From Verrucomicrobiota bacterium (GTDB taxonomy: Bacteria > Verrucomicrobiota > Verrucomicrobiia > Limisphaerales > AV2): a DNA stretch of 21,960 bases. Of the stretch, positions 13,926 to 20,846 are shown piece by piece. A model generated the notes under the pieces. The model did no database searches. It was not told the DNA's origin and saw only the letters and a program-made list of their open reading frames with translations. Position numbers and translations under genes: made by a program. The stretch covers positions 1 through 21,960 of the forward strand of contig QHOP01000102.1 in NCBI GenBank assembly GCA_003219345.1, in the 5' to 3' direction. The first letter of the stretch is position 1, and every line of letters starts with the position of its first letter.

Positions 13926-14141
13926 AGGTTTGTTGGTTATTTGTTTCTCTGGAAGGCTCATCACTCGAGTTCGGGCCTCTACAGATGGAAACGGGTTGAA
14001 GTGGGAGATTCTTTCAACACAGTGATCTACGGCGAGGGCCATCCTGCCGAGAAGGTAAGACGCAGAGCGTCAGGCTGCGAAATTTCCTGAAAGAAACCGG
14101 CTTGAACCCCCGTTTACATAGACGATGGTAACTGCACGTTC

Positions 14142-14759
14142 ATGCCTCCGCACACAGACGAATTTATCCCCACTCGGCTCAGTCTGTTGAGCCGTTTGCA
14201 GAATTGGGATGACCAGGCCAGTTGGCGCGATTTCTTCGACACCTACTGGCGATTGATCTATCGCGCCGCGCTCAAGTCTGGCCTGGGCGACGCCGAGGCG
14301 CAGGACGTGGTCCAGGAAACCGTCATCACGGTCGCGAAAAATTTGCAGGAGAAGAAATACGATCCCGCTGGCGGTCCGTTCAAAGGGTGGCTGCTCAACA
14401 CCACGCGCTGGCGCATTGCGGATCAGAAGCGAAAACGGCAGCGCGACCGTCAACCCGCCTTCGCGAAGGCGGACGATTCCGCGTTTAAGGAAGTTCCCGA
14501 TGAATCGGAAAACACTCTGGAAGCGGTCTGGGAAGCGGAATGGGAGAAGAATCTGCTGGACGCCGCCGTGGAAAGAGTGAAACGCCAGGTGAACCCGAAG
14601 CAGTTTCAGATGTTTGATCTCTACGTGTTCGAGAAGTGGCCGGTGCTTAAAGTGGCGCGGACGCTGGGCGTCAATGTTGGACGGGTCTATCTCGCCAAGC
14701 ACCGGATTTCGGCGCTGCTGAAGAAAGAGATCAAGAGCCTGGAAACGAAAATGGTTTAG
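14142..14759 (+). CDS. ECF-type RNA polymerase sigma factor
   Basis: The 205-aa protein has a sigma region 2 (about residues 15-105), including WRDFFDTYWRLIYRAALKSGL, DAEAQDVVQETVITVAKNL and the DNA-contacting FKGWLLNTTRWRIADQKRKRQR. A linker with an acidic stretch follows, then a sigma region 4 helix-turn-helix (QFQMFDLYVFEKWPVLKVARTLGVNVGRVYLAKHRI). There is no region 3 and no anti-sigma gene next to it. Instead a membrane Ser/Thr kinase follows after 98 bp, the arrangement seen for kinase-linked ECF groups in Planctomycetes and Verrucomicrobia, so control by phosphorylation is a reasonable inference. Upstream, GGCTTGAACCCCC about 40 bp before the ATG contains a GAAC element like an ECF -35, which could mean self-regulation, but no -10 could be fixed. 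Confidence 0.9.
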   Translation: MPPHTDEFIPTRLSLLSRLQNWDDQASWRDFFDTYWRLIYRAALKSGLGDAEAQDVVQETVITVAKNLQEKKYDPAGGPFKGWLLNTTRWRIADQKRKRQRDRQPAFAKADDSAFKEVPDESENTLEAVWEAEWEKNLLDAAVERVKRQVNPKQFQMFDLYVFEKWPVLKVARTLGVNVGRVYLAKHRISALLKKEIKSLETKMV

Positions 14760-14764
14760 AATTC

Positions 14765-14844
14765 TGGCCACGAAGAAGCACAAGAGACACAAAACCTGAC
14801 TTTGGGGAGTCCATATTTGTGCCTTTTGTGCCTTCTGGTGGCTA
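14765..14844. repeat. Long imperfect inverted repeat between sigma factor and kinase genes
   Basis: Arms 14765-14793 (starts TGGCCACGAAGAAG) and 14816-14844 (ends CTTCTGGTGGCTA) are 29 nt each and complementary at 22 positions, with a 22-nt loop. It nearly fills the 98-bp space between the sigma stop and the kinase start. It resembles a short REP or MITE-like element built on GTGCCTTTTGTG; no T-tract follows, so read-through to the kinase is expected. Confidence 0.75.
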
Positions 14845-14857
14845 AAATCAGATTGCT

Positions 14858-17800
14858 ATGAACGACGACGCGCCAGCGGAGAAAACGCTGGCCAACCCTC
14901 ACCCGTTCGGCCCCTTCAGCACCCCCTCGCCGCGCTCAAGCGACTTCGGTATTCCAGTCGCTTTACCTACCGTTCCCGATCACGAATTGCTTCGGTGCAT
15001 TGGTCGCGGCAGTTACGGCGAGGTTTGGCTCGCGCGCAACGTGATGGGGACTTATCGCGCGGTCAAAGTCGTCTATCGCACGACCTTCGATCACGACCGT
15101 CCGTTCGAGCGCGAATTCGAGGGCATCCAAAAATTCGAGCCGATCTCCCGCATGCATGAGAGTCAGGTGGACATTCTGCATGTGGGCCGGAACGAAAAGG
15201 ACGGTTACTTCTACTACGTCATGGAACTGGCGGATGATGCCAACGTAGCGCGGGCGTCCGTGCCCGCAGTTCCCGGAGCCCCGGCGGCGGCAAGGATGCG
15301 GCCTGGACCAGCAGGCGAGACGCCTGCCCTACGACCTGAGACCTACATCCCCAAAACTATCCGTAGCGAGATTCGTCAGCGCGGCCGGCTGCCACTCAAT
15401 GAATGCCTGCGCATCAGCCTGTCGCTGACCACCGCGCTGGAACATTTGCACAAACACGGACTCATTCATCGCGACATCAAGCCGTCGAACATCATTTTCG
15501 TGGACGGCATGCCGAAGCTGGCCGACCTCGGAATGGTGGCGAGCGTGGATGCCACGCTCTCGTTCGTTGGCACGGAAGGTTTCCTGCCGCCCGAAGGTCC
15601 GGGCACGACGCAGGCGGACATCTACAGTCTGGGAAAAGTCCTTTACGAAGTGAGCATGGGCCGGGACCGGCTGGACTTTCCCAAACTGCCGCCGAACCTT
15701 GACCAAAGCTCCGACGCGGAAGGTCTGCTCGAACTGAACGAAGTCCTGGTCAGAGCCTGCGCCAACGACGTTCGGCAGCGTTATCAATCCGCCGAGGAAA
15801 TGCACGCGGACCTGGCGCTGTTACAAAGCGGCAGATCGGTCAAGCGATTGCGAACGGTAGAGCATCGGCTCGCCATCGCAACCAAAGTGGGACTTGTCGC
15901 AGCCGCAATCGCGCTCGTGACGGTGGTTGGTTATTTCGGCGCGATTCGACAAGCCCAACACGCTCGCAACGCGGAAGAAAAGCTGGCCCGGCAACTCTAC
16001 GCGTCCAACATGAACCTGGCACAGCAGGCGTGGGACAAAGGCAACGTCCGGCGCGCGCTGGAATTGCTGGAGCTACATCGGACGCGCAAATCGGACCGAG
16101 AAGATTTGCGCGGGTTCGAGTGGTTCTACCTGTGGCGGCTTTGTCATCAGGACAATGCTCTCCACACACTTCGTAGTGAGGCGCGAGGCATCACCAAACA
16201 CTTTATCTCCGTGGCTCTCTCACCAAATGGCAAGACGTTGGCCAGCGAAAGTCCGGACGGCAAGGTGATCGTTTGGGACATTGCTTCGATGTCGAGACTG
16301 GCGACGCTCAGCGCACATACTACTGGGTGGAGTCATGCTCTAGCCTTTTCTCCCGATGGCCAGTTGCTGGCGCATCGGGGCGATTTCGACACCATAGAAC
16401 TCTGGGATGTTGGAGAAAGGCAGGTGCGTGCGATTTTCGCAACGCACGGCGATGGAGTGGGCCCCATTGCGTTTTCACCTGATGGGACGAGGCTCGCCAC
16501 CGGATGCGGAGACAACAACTTAAAACTGTGGGACGTTGCGACCAAAGAATTGATCAGCACCTTCAGCGGAGACGGACCAATCTTTTCGGTAGCTTTTTCG
16601 CCCGATGGCAAGATGGTCGCGGCTGGAAATCGCGATAGCACGATCAAGCTTTGGAACGTTGCAAGCCGCGAGTTGGTTGCCACGCTCACGGGCCTCCAAG
16701 GGTTTGTCTTGTTTCTGGCATTCTCTCCCGACGGCAAAATGTTGGCTTCAGGCGGTAACGATTCGACGGTCGTCTTGTGGGACACACTCACCTATCGCGT
16801 CATTGGCACGCTCAACGGACATGAGAACGACATCCTTGAAGCGGCTTTCTCCCCCGACGGCGCCATGATTGCCACGGCCAGTGTGGACAACACGGTGAAG
16901 CTTTGGGACGTCTCCTTGAGGGAAGAAATCAGTACGCTGAAAGGCCATTGGGAGGGCGTCACGTCCGTAGCTTTTGCCAGCGACGGGAAGACGATTGCCT
17001 CCGCCAGTCGTGACGGAACGGTAAAGATGTGGGATGCTCGACCGAAAGAGGATTCGGGCGTTCTCAAAGGACATGCGCATTGGGTGCGCTCGCTAGTGTT
17101 CACCCCGGACGGGAAGACTTTGGCTTCCTGCAGTCGAGATATGACAATCAGGTTGTGGGATGTGAAACTTGGCAAAGAACTGGCCGCACTCAAAGGTCAC
17201 CAACGCCCGCCCTATCGCGTGGCTTTGTCACCTGACGGCAAGATGCTGGCTTCAGTGAGTGGCTTGTTGACCGAACCCGACGGCGGTGGCGAAGTGAAAC
17301 TGTGGAACATGGAGACACGAACAGAGCAGGCCACGTTGACGAATCAGCAAAGCGGAGTCTTCGCGGTCGCGTTTTCACCCTCCGGCAAGATCCTGGCCAC
17401 GGGGAATGCGGACGGCGCGGTCTGTCTCTGGAATGTGGAGGAACAGCAGATCGCAGCCATCCTTTCGGAACGCAAGCAATTCATACATGCGCTCGCGTTC
17501 TCTCCCGATGGCAAAACGCTGGCCGCGGCGAGGCAGGACGGCGCAGTGGACGTCTGGGATGTCAGGGCGAAGCGAAAGTTATTCAGTCTCACTTCAAATC
17601 AAACCGAAGTCATCTGCCTGGCGTACTCACCCGATGGAAAGCTCCTCGCTGCCGGATCGCCGGATGGAACAGTGAACCTATGGGACATCGCTTCCCGGCT
17701 CGTTGTCAGTCAAATAAAAGGGATCACTGATTGGGACCTGGCGGTGGCATTTTCGCCGGACAGCAGGAGGCTGGTGATTGGCAATTTTGACAAGAAGGTG

Positions 17801-17983
17801 ACGATTTGGGACGTGGCGAGCGGTCAGGAACTGGCCGTCCTCAAGGGACATCAGGCTGCCATCGAGTCGGTGGTGTTTTCTCCCGATGGCACCATCCTCG
17901 CCTCGGCCAGTACCGACAAAACCGTGCGACTGTGGCGGGCTGCGACCCGCGCGGAAGCCGACGGCGGCGCGGGTGTGAAATAA
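14858..17983 (+). CDS. Membrane Ser/Thr protein kinase with 14 WD40 repeats
   Basis: The 1041-aa protein has an N-terminal kinase domain (about 42-325): glycine loop GRGSYGEVW (49-57), catalytic Lys70 in AVK, HRDIKPSN (204-211), DLG (223-225) in place of DFG, and PPEG for APE. All residues needed for activity are present. A membrane helix (about 339-360) separates it from the C-terminal part. From about residue 425 come 14 WD40 units, most with the (V/L)AFSPDGK...LASxxxDxT(V/I)KLWD pattern, enough for two seven-bladed propellers, probably periplasmic and ligand-sensing. Residues about 130-158 (VARASVPAVPG to AGETPALRP) lie in the hinge after YVMELADD and are encoded by a palindromic repeat also present in the UPF0261 gene. 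It follows the ECF sigma gene and is probably its regulator. Confidence 0.95.
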   Translation: MNDDAPAEKTLANPHPFGPFSTPSPRSSDFGIPVALPTVPDHELLRCIGRGSYGEVWLARNVMGTYRAVKVVYRTTFDHDRPFEREFEGIQKFEPISRMHESQVDILHVGRNEKDGYFYYVMELADDANVARASVPAVPGAPAAARMRPGPAGETPALRPETYIPKTIRSEIRQRGRLPLNECLRISLSLTTALEHLHKHGLIHRDIKPSNIIFVDGMPKLADLGMVASVDATLSFVGTEGFLPPEGPGTTQADIYSLGKVLYEVSMGRDRLDFPKLPPNLDQSSDAEGLLELNEVLVRACANDVRQRYQSAEEMHADLALLQSGRSVKRLRTVEHRLAIATKVGLVAAAIALVTVVGYFGAIRQAQHARNAEEKLARQLYASNMNLAQQAWDKGNVRRALELLELHRTRKSDREDLRGFEWFYLWRLCHQDNALHTLRSEARGITKHFISVALSPNGKTLASESPDGKVIVWDIASMSRLATLSAHTTGWSHALAFSPDGQLLAHRGDFDTIELWDVGERQVRAIFATHGDGVGPIAFSPDGTRLATGCGDNNLKLWDVATKELISTFSGDGPIFSVAFSPDGKMVAAGNRDSTIKLWNVASRELVATLTGLQGFVLFLAFSPDGKMLASGGNDSTVVLWDTLTYRVIGTLNGHENDILEAAFSPDGAMIATASVDNTVKLWDVSLREEISTLKGHWEGVTSVAFASDGKTIASASRDGTVKMWDARPKEDSGVLKGHAHWVRSLVFTPDGKTLASCSRDMTIRLWDVKLGKELAALKGHQRPPYRVALSPDGKMLASVSGLLTEPDGGGEVKLWNMETRTEQATLTNQQSGVFAVAFSPSGKILATGNADGAVCLWNVEEQQIAAILSERKQFIHALAFSPDGKTLAAARQDGAVDVWDVRAKRKLFSLTSNQTEVICLAYSPDGKLLAAGSPDGTVNLWDIASRLVVSQIKGITDWDLAVAFSPDSRRLVIGNFDKKVTIWDVASGQELAVLKGHQAAIESVVFSPDGTILASASTDKTVRLWRAATRAEADGGAGVK
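15246..15333 (+). repeat. Palindromic repeat inserted in frame in the kinase gene
   Basis: The segment starts TAGCGCGGGC and ends GCCTGCCCTACG. It holds two stem-loops: GCGGGC-GTCCGT-GCCCGC (15250-15267) and GCAGGCG-AGA-CGCCTGC (15311-15327). GCAGGCGAGACGCCTGCC is identical, and in the same frame (Ala-Gly-Glu-Thr-Pro-Ala), to 3644-3661. The GTAGCGC start and CTAC end resemble the termini of the intergenic element at 18028-18144. Confidence 0.8.
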
Positions 17984-18027
17984 AGTTCAGACAAAAAGGA
18001 TGCGGCTCGGAGACGTGCGCCCGTTTT

Positions 18028-18144
18028 GTAGCGCGCGCATCCTGCGTGCAGGTTGCGCGGCATCCCTGCCGCGTGTGCTCCTGAGCAGTCAAACCTCGCG
18101 AGGATGGGAAGCCTCGCCACGGGCAGGCAGGATGCCTGCGCTAC
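18028..18144. repeat. Intergenic palindromic element with GTAGCGC/GCGCTAC ends
   Basis: A 117-bp segment between the kinase and tyrS genes is bounded by GTAGCGC (18028-18034) and its complement GCGCTAC (18138-18144). Inside are hairpins such as GCGGCATCCCTGCCGC and GGCAGGCAGGATGCCTGC. Its ends resemble those of the in-frame insert at 15246-15333, so it is probably a fuller intergenic member of the same family. It occupies most of the 211-bp gap. Confidence 0.75.
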
Positions 18145-18194
18145 GCAATTTCCCTTGTGAACCCCACGTCCAGTCGCGATAACTTCTGCAGCTC

Positions 18195-19475
18195 ATGAAC
18201 ATCCTGGAAGAACTGGAAGGGCGCGGACTGATCGCCGATTGTACGGACAGGAACGAGCTGAACAAAAAAGCCGGCTCTGCGCACATCACGCTTTACTGCG
18301 GCTTTGACCCCTCCGCCGAAAGCTTGCACGTCGGCAACCTGGTGCCACTGCTCGCATTGCGCCGGTTCCAACTCGCCGGACATCATCCCATCGCCGTCGC
18401 CGGCGGCGCGACGGGTTCGGTTGGCGATCCGAGCGGCAAGACGGACGAGCGCCAGTTGCTTACCGATGAGGTTCTGGAGCGCAATATTGCATCGCTCAAA
18501 GAACAGCTCACGCGGTTGCTCGACTTCGACACGAAGAAAAACCCCGCGCGACTCGTGGATAATGCGTCGTGGACGACCAACGTCAGCTACCTCGATTTTC
18601 TGCGCGAGATCGGCAAGCATTTTTCCGTCAACCAGATGATGGCCAAGGAGAGCGTGCGCGCCCGGATGGAAGACCGCGAGGTGGGCATCAGCTACACCGA
18701 GTTCAGCTACATGCTCCTCCAGGCTTTCGATTTCTACGTCCTTTGTCGCGACTACAACTGCGAGCTGCAGACCGGCGGCAGCGATCAATGGGGCAACATC
18801 ACCGCGGGCATCGACCTTTGCCGCAAGAAACTCGGCAAACAGGTTTACGGCCTCACGCTGCCGCTTATCACCAATGCCGACGGCACCAAGTTCGGCAAGA
18901 CCGAGGCCGGCGCCGTCTGGCTCGACGCGAAGAAAACCAGCACTTACAGGTTCTACCAGTTCTGGATTCGCACCGACGACCGCGACGTCATTCGCTATCT
19001 GAAATACTTCACCTTCCTGGCCCGCGAAGAAATCGAAGCACTCGAGAAACTCCATGCCAAAGAGCCGGAGGCGCGTGCCGCTCACAAAGTGCTGGCCAAG
19101 TCCGTCACCGACCTGGTTCACGGGTCCGGCGCCACTGCGGAAGCAGTTCGCGCCAGCGAGATTTTGTTCGGCGGAGGACTGGAGGGCATTTCGGAAACCA
19201 CGTTCAACGAAATCGTCGGCGAGGTTCCGACCAAAGAAATCGAGAAGGCCAAACTGGACGGCGCGGGTTCACCGTTGGTTGAACTCCTGGTTCATTCGGG
19301 TCTTTCTCCATCGAAAGGCCAGGCGCGAAAAGACATCGAAGGCGGCGGCGTTTACGTGAACAACGTTCGGGAGAGCAATTCCAATCGCGCCGTTACTTCC
19401 AGCGATTTGTTGTTTGGCAGACATCTGCTCCTGCGCAAAGGCAAGCGGAATTACGTCGTCGTGACGGCGAAGTGA
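18195..19475 (+). CDS. tyrS: Tyrosyl-tRNA synthetase
   Basis: The 426-aa class I aminoacyl-tRNA synthetase charges tRNA-Tyr. Landmarks: YCGFDPSAESLHVGN, with HVGN (45-48) as the HIGH motif; AGGATGSVGDPSGK; QTGGSDQWGNITAG (192-205); and KFGKT (232-236) as the KMSKS loop. The C-terminus holds an S4-like RNA-binding domain (GLSPSKGQARKDIEGGGVYVNN). Length and motif order are those of bacterial TyrRS. The start ATG at 18195 is fixed by the family N-terminus (MNILEELEGRGLI), although there is no clear ribosome site. It follows the repeat at 18028-18144 and stands alone on its strand; it is convergent with the TPR membrane protein gene, with only 7 bp between stops. No tyrosine T-box was seen upstream. 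Confidence 0.97.
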   Translation: MNILEELEGRGLIADCTDRNELNKKAGSAHITLYCGFDPSAESLHVGNLVPLLALRRFQLAGHHPIAVAGGATGSVGDPSGKTDERQLLTDEVLERNIASLKEQLTRLLDFDTKKNPARLVDNASWTTNVSYLDFLREIGKHFSVNQMMAKESVRARMEDREVGISYTEFSYMLLQAFDFYVLCRDYNCELQTGGSDQWGNITAGIDLCRKKLGKQVYGLTLPLITNADGTKFGKTEAGAVWLDAKKTSTYRFYQFWIRTDDRDVIRYLKYFTFLAREEIEALEKLHAKEPEARAAHKVLAKSVTDLVHGSGATAEAVRASEILFGGGLEGISETTFNEIVGEVPTKEIEKAKLDGAGSPLVELLVHSGLSPSKGQARKDIEGGGVYVNNVRESNSNRAVTSSDLLFGRHLLLRKGKRNYVVVTAK

Positions 19476-19482
19476 CGGCGGG

Positions 19483-20826
19483 TCAATCCTGCGGTCGGCC
19501 TTTGCGAAGGCGCTGTTCGACCTCCACCAGGCTGAGGCGACGCTGCGCCGCGAAGGCTTGAGGAGTTTGCGGGTAAAGTTGAATGAGCCGCTTCAGCGTA
19601 AGCCTGGCAGCGTCCCAATTCTGCTGATACTTCATCCGCCAGGCTGCGACGAGTGCCAGCCATTCGGCCGCCTTTTGCTCCGGCGGATCGGGCATGGCCA
19701 GCAAAAGTTCCAGTTGCTCGATAGCCAGGTCCACTTTGCCGAGCTGTTCGGCGAGCAGGATCGCGAATCTTTCACGCGCCGCGACGTCGTTTGGATTCCT
19801 GCGCAGCTTTTCAACACACTTGTCCGCGAGTGCCTTGACTTCCGAGGGGCTCATTTCCGCGGTTTGAGCGGCCGGGGCCACGTCCAAATCATCGCGAAGG
19901 GCGGGGAGCCTGAACGTCTTCGGTTTCCGTTGTTCGAGCAGGTGTTCGCGGCAGGCGGGCAGTTGATTGATGCGCAGTTGGGCCATCCTGGCGAAGTGTG
20001 TGCCGGGCCAGCGTTGGCATATTTCCGCGAGCGCGCTGCGAGCGCTTAGAGGATCTGCTCCCAGGTCCAGGTGCCAGTCGGCCAGCCGGTGCAGCGCCAG
20101 CGAGATTTGGATGGCCGTAACGTTCGGCTGGCCGCAAAGCTCGCGAATCGTGCGGTCTGCTTCCGGCAGGTCGTGGAAATGGCGGGCATAAAGCTCGGCC
20201 AGCATCAACCAGCCGTCGAAATCCTCCTCGCATTTCTCCAGTTCGTGAAGCACTTCCAGTTCCGCGTCCTTGTATTTCCCGAATTTTATCCGGGCGATAG
20301 CGCGGGCGTAACTGGGCGGGATTTTCTTTTTATGCGCCAGCGGCAGGGCGAAATGCACGATCGGCACAAGCCACACCAGGAGCGCGAAGCCGAGTCCAGC
20401 CAGGCCTGCCGCGTGAACAATCAATGAGGCGACTGGCGCGAGAAAGAGACTGAAGAAACCGCATTGCCTGGCGAGCTCACCTCGGTCCGCTGCCTGAAAG
20501 GCAAGTTGGACCAGCAACCACCCGAACGTCACAGCCGTCCAAAACGAACTCACCGCAAACACCGGTGGACCGGAACTGTTCCACAAGAGGCTGAGCCAAC
20601 TTCCGCCGCGCGACCTGGCGACAGCCACTTCCGGCAGGAAACCCGGCAAACCGGGCAGCGCGCCGCAGTTGACGACAAACCAGAAAACGATGGGCAACAA
20701 CAACCCTTTCCCCGTCCAAATCAGAAAACGGCGCTGAGCCGGCGTGCCTTCGGCTTCCAAGGCCTGTTCCCAGTAATAGTGGCTGAGGAATGCGAGCGCT
20801 CCCGAGATCAGCATGGCAGCGGTCAT
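19483..20826 (-). CDS. Membrane protein with C-terminal TPR-like helical repeats (unknown function)
   Basis: The 447-aa protein was not recognised as a named family. The N-terminal third has at least four to five hydrophobic helices (MTAAMLISGALAFL; GLLLPIVFWFVVNCGAL; VFAVSSFWTAVTFGWLLVQL; SLFLAPVASLIVHAAGLAGL; ALLVWLVPIVHFAL). After a KKK cluster comes a long helical part with TPR-like units: ARIKFGKYKDAELEVLHELEKCEEDFDGWLMLAELY, ADWHLDLG...ARSALAEICQRWPGTHFA, VAARERFAILLAEQLGKVDLAIEQLELLL, and WDAARLTLKRLIQLYPQTPQAFAAQRRL. It may be a membrane-anchored scaffold. The start at 20826 lies 20 bp after the PolX stop, so the two genes are probably cotranscribed; a longer frame to 21012 overlaps PolX and is rejected. 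Stops of this gene and tyrS are 7 bp apart. Confidence 0.7.
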   Translation of the reverse strand: MTAAMLISGALAFLSHYYWEQALEAEGTPAQRRFLIWTGKGLLLPIVFWFVVNCGALPGLPGFLPEVAVARSRGGSWLSLLWNSSGPPVFAVSSFWTAVTFGWLLVQLAFQAADRGELARQCGFFSLFLAPVASLIVHAAGLAGLGFALLVWLVPIVHFALPLAHKKKIPPSYARAIARIKFGKYKDAELEVLHELEKCEEDFDGWLMLAELYARHFHDLPEADRTIRELCGQPNVTAIQISLALHRLADWHLDLGADPLSARSALAEICQRWPGTHFARMAQLRINQLPACREHLLEQRKPKTFRLPALRDDLDVAPAAQTAEMSPSEVKALADKCVEKLRRNPNDVAARERFAILLAEQLGKVDLAIEQLELLLAMPDPPEQKAAEWLALVAAWRMKYQQNWDAARLTLKRLIQLYPQTPQAFAAQRRLSLVEVEQRLRKGRPQD

Positions 20827-20846
20827 CAGCGATTTGACAGAGTCAA

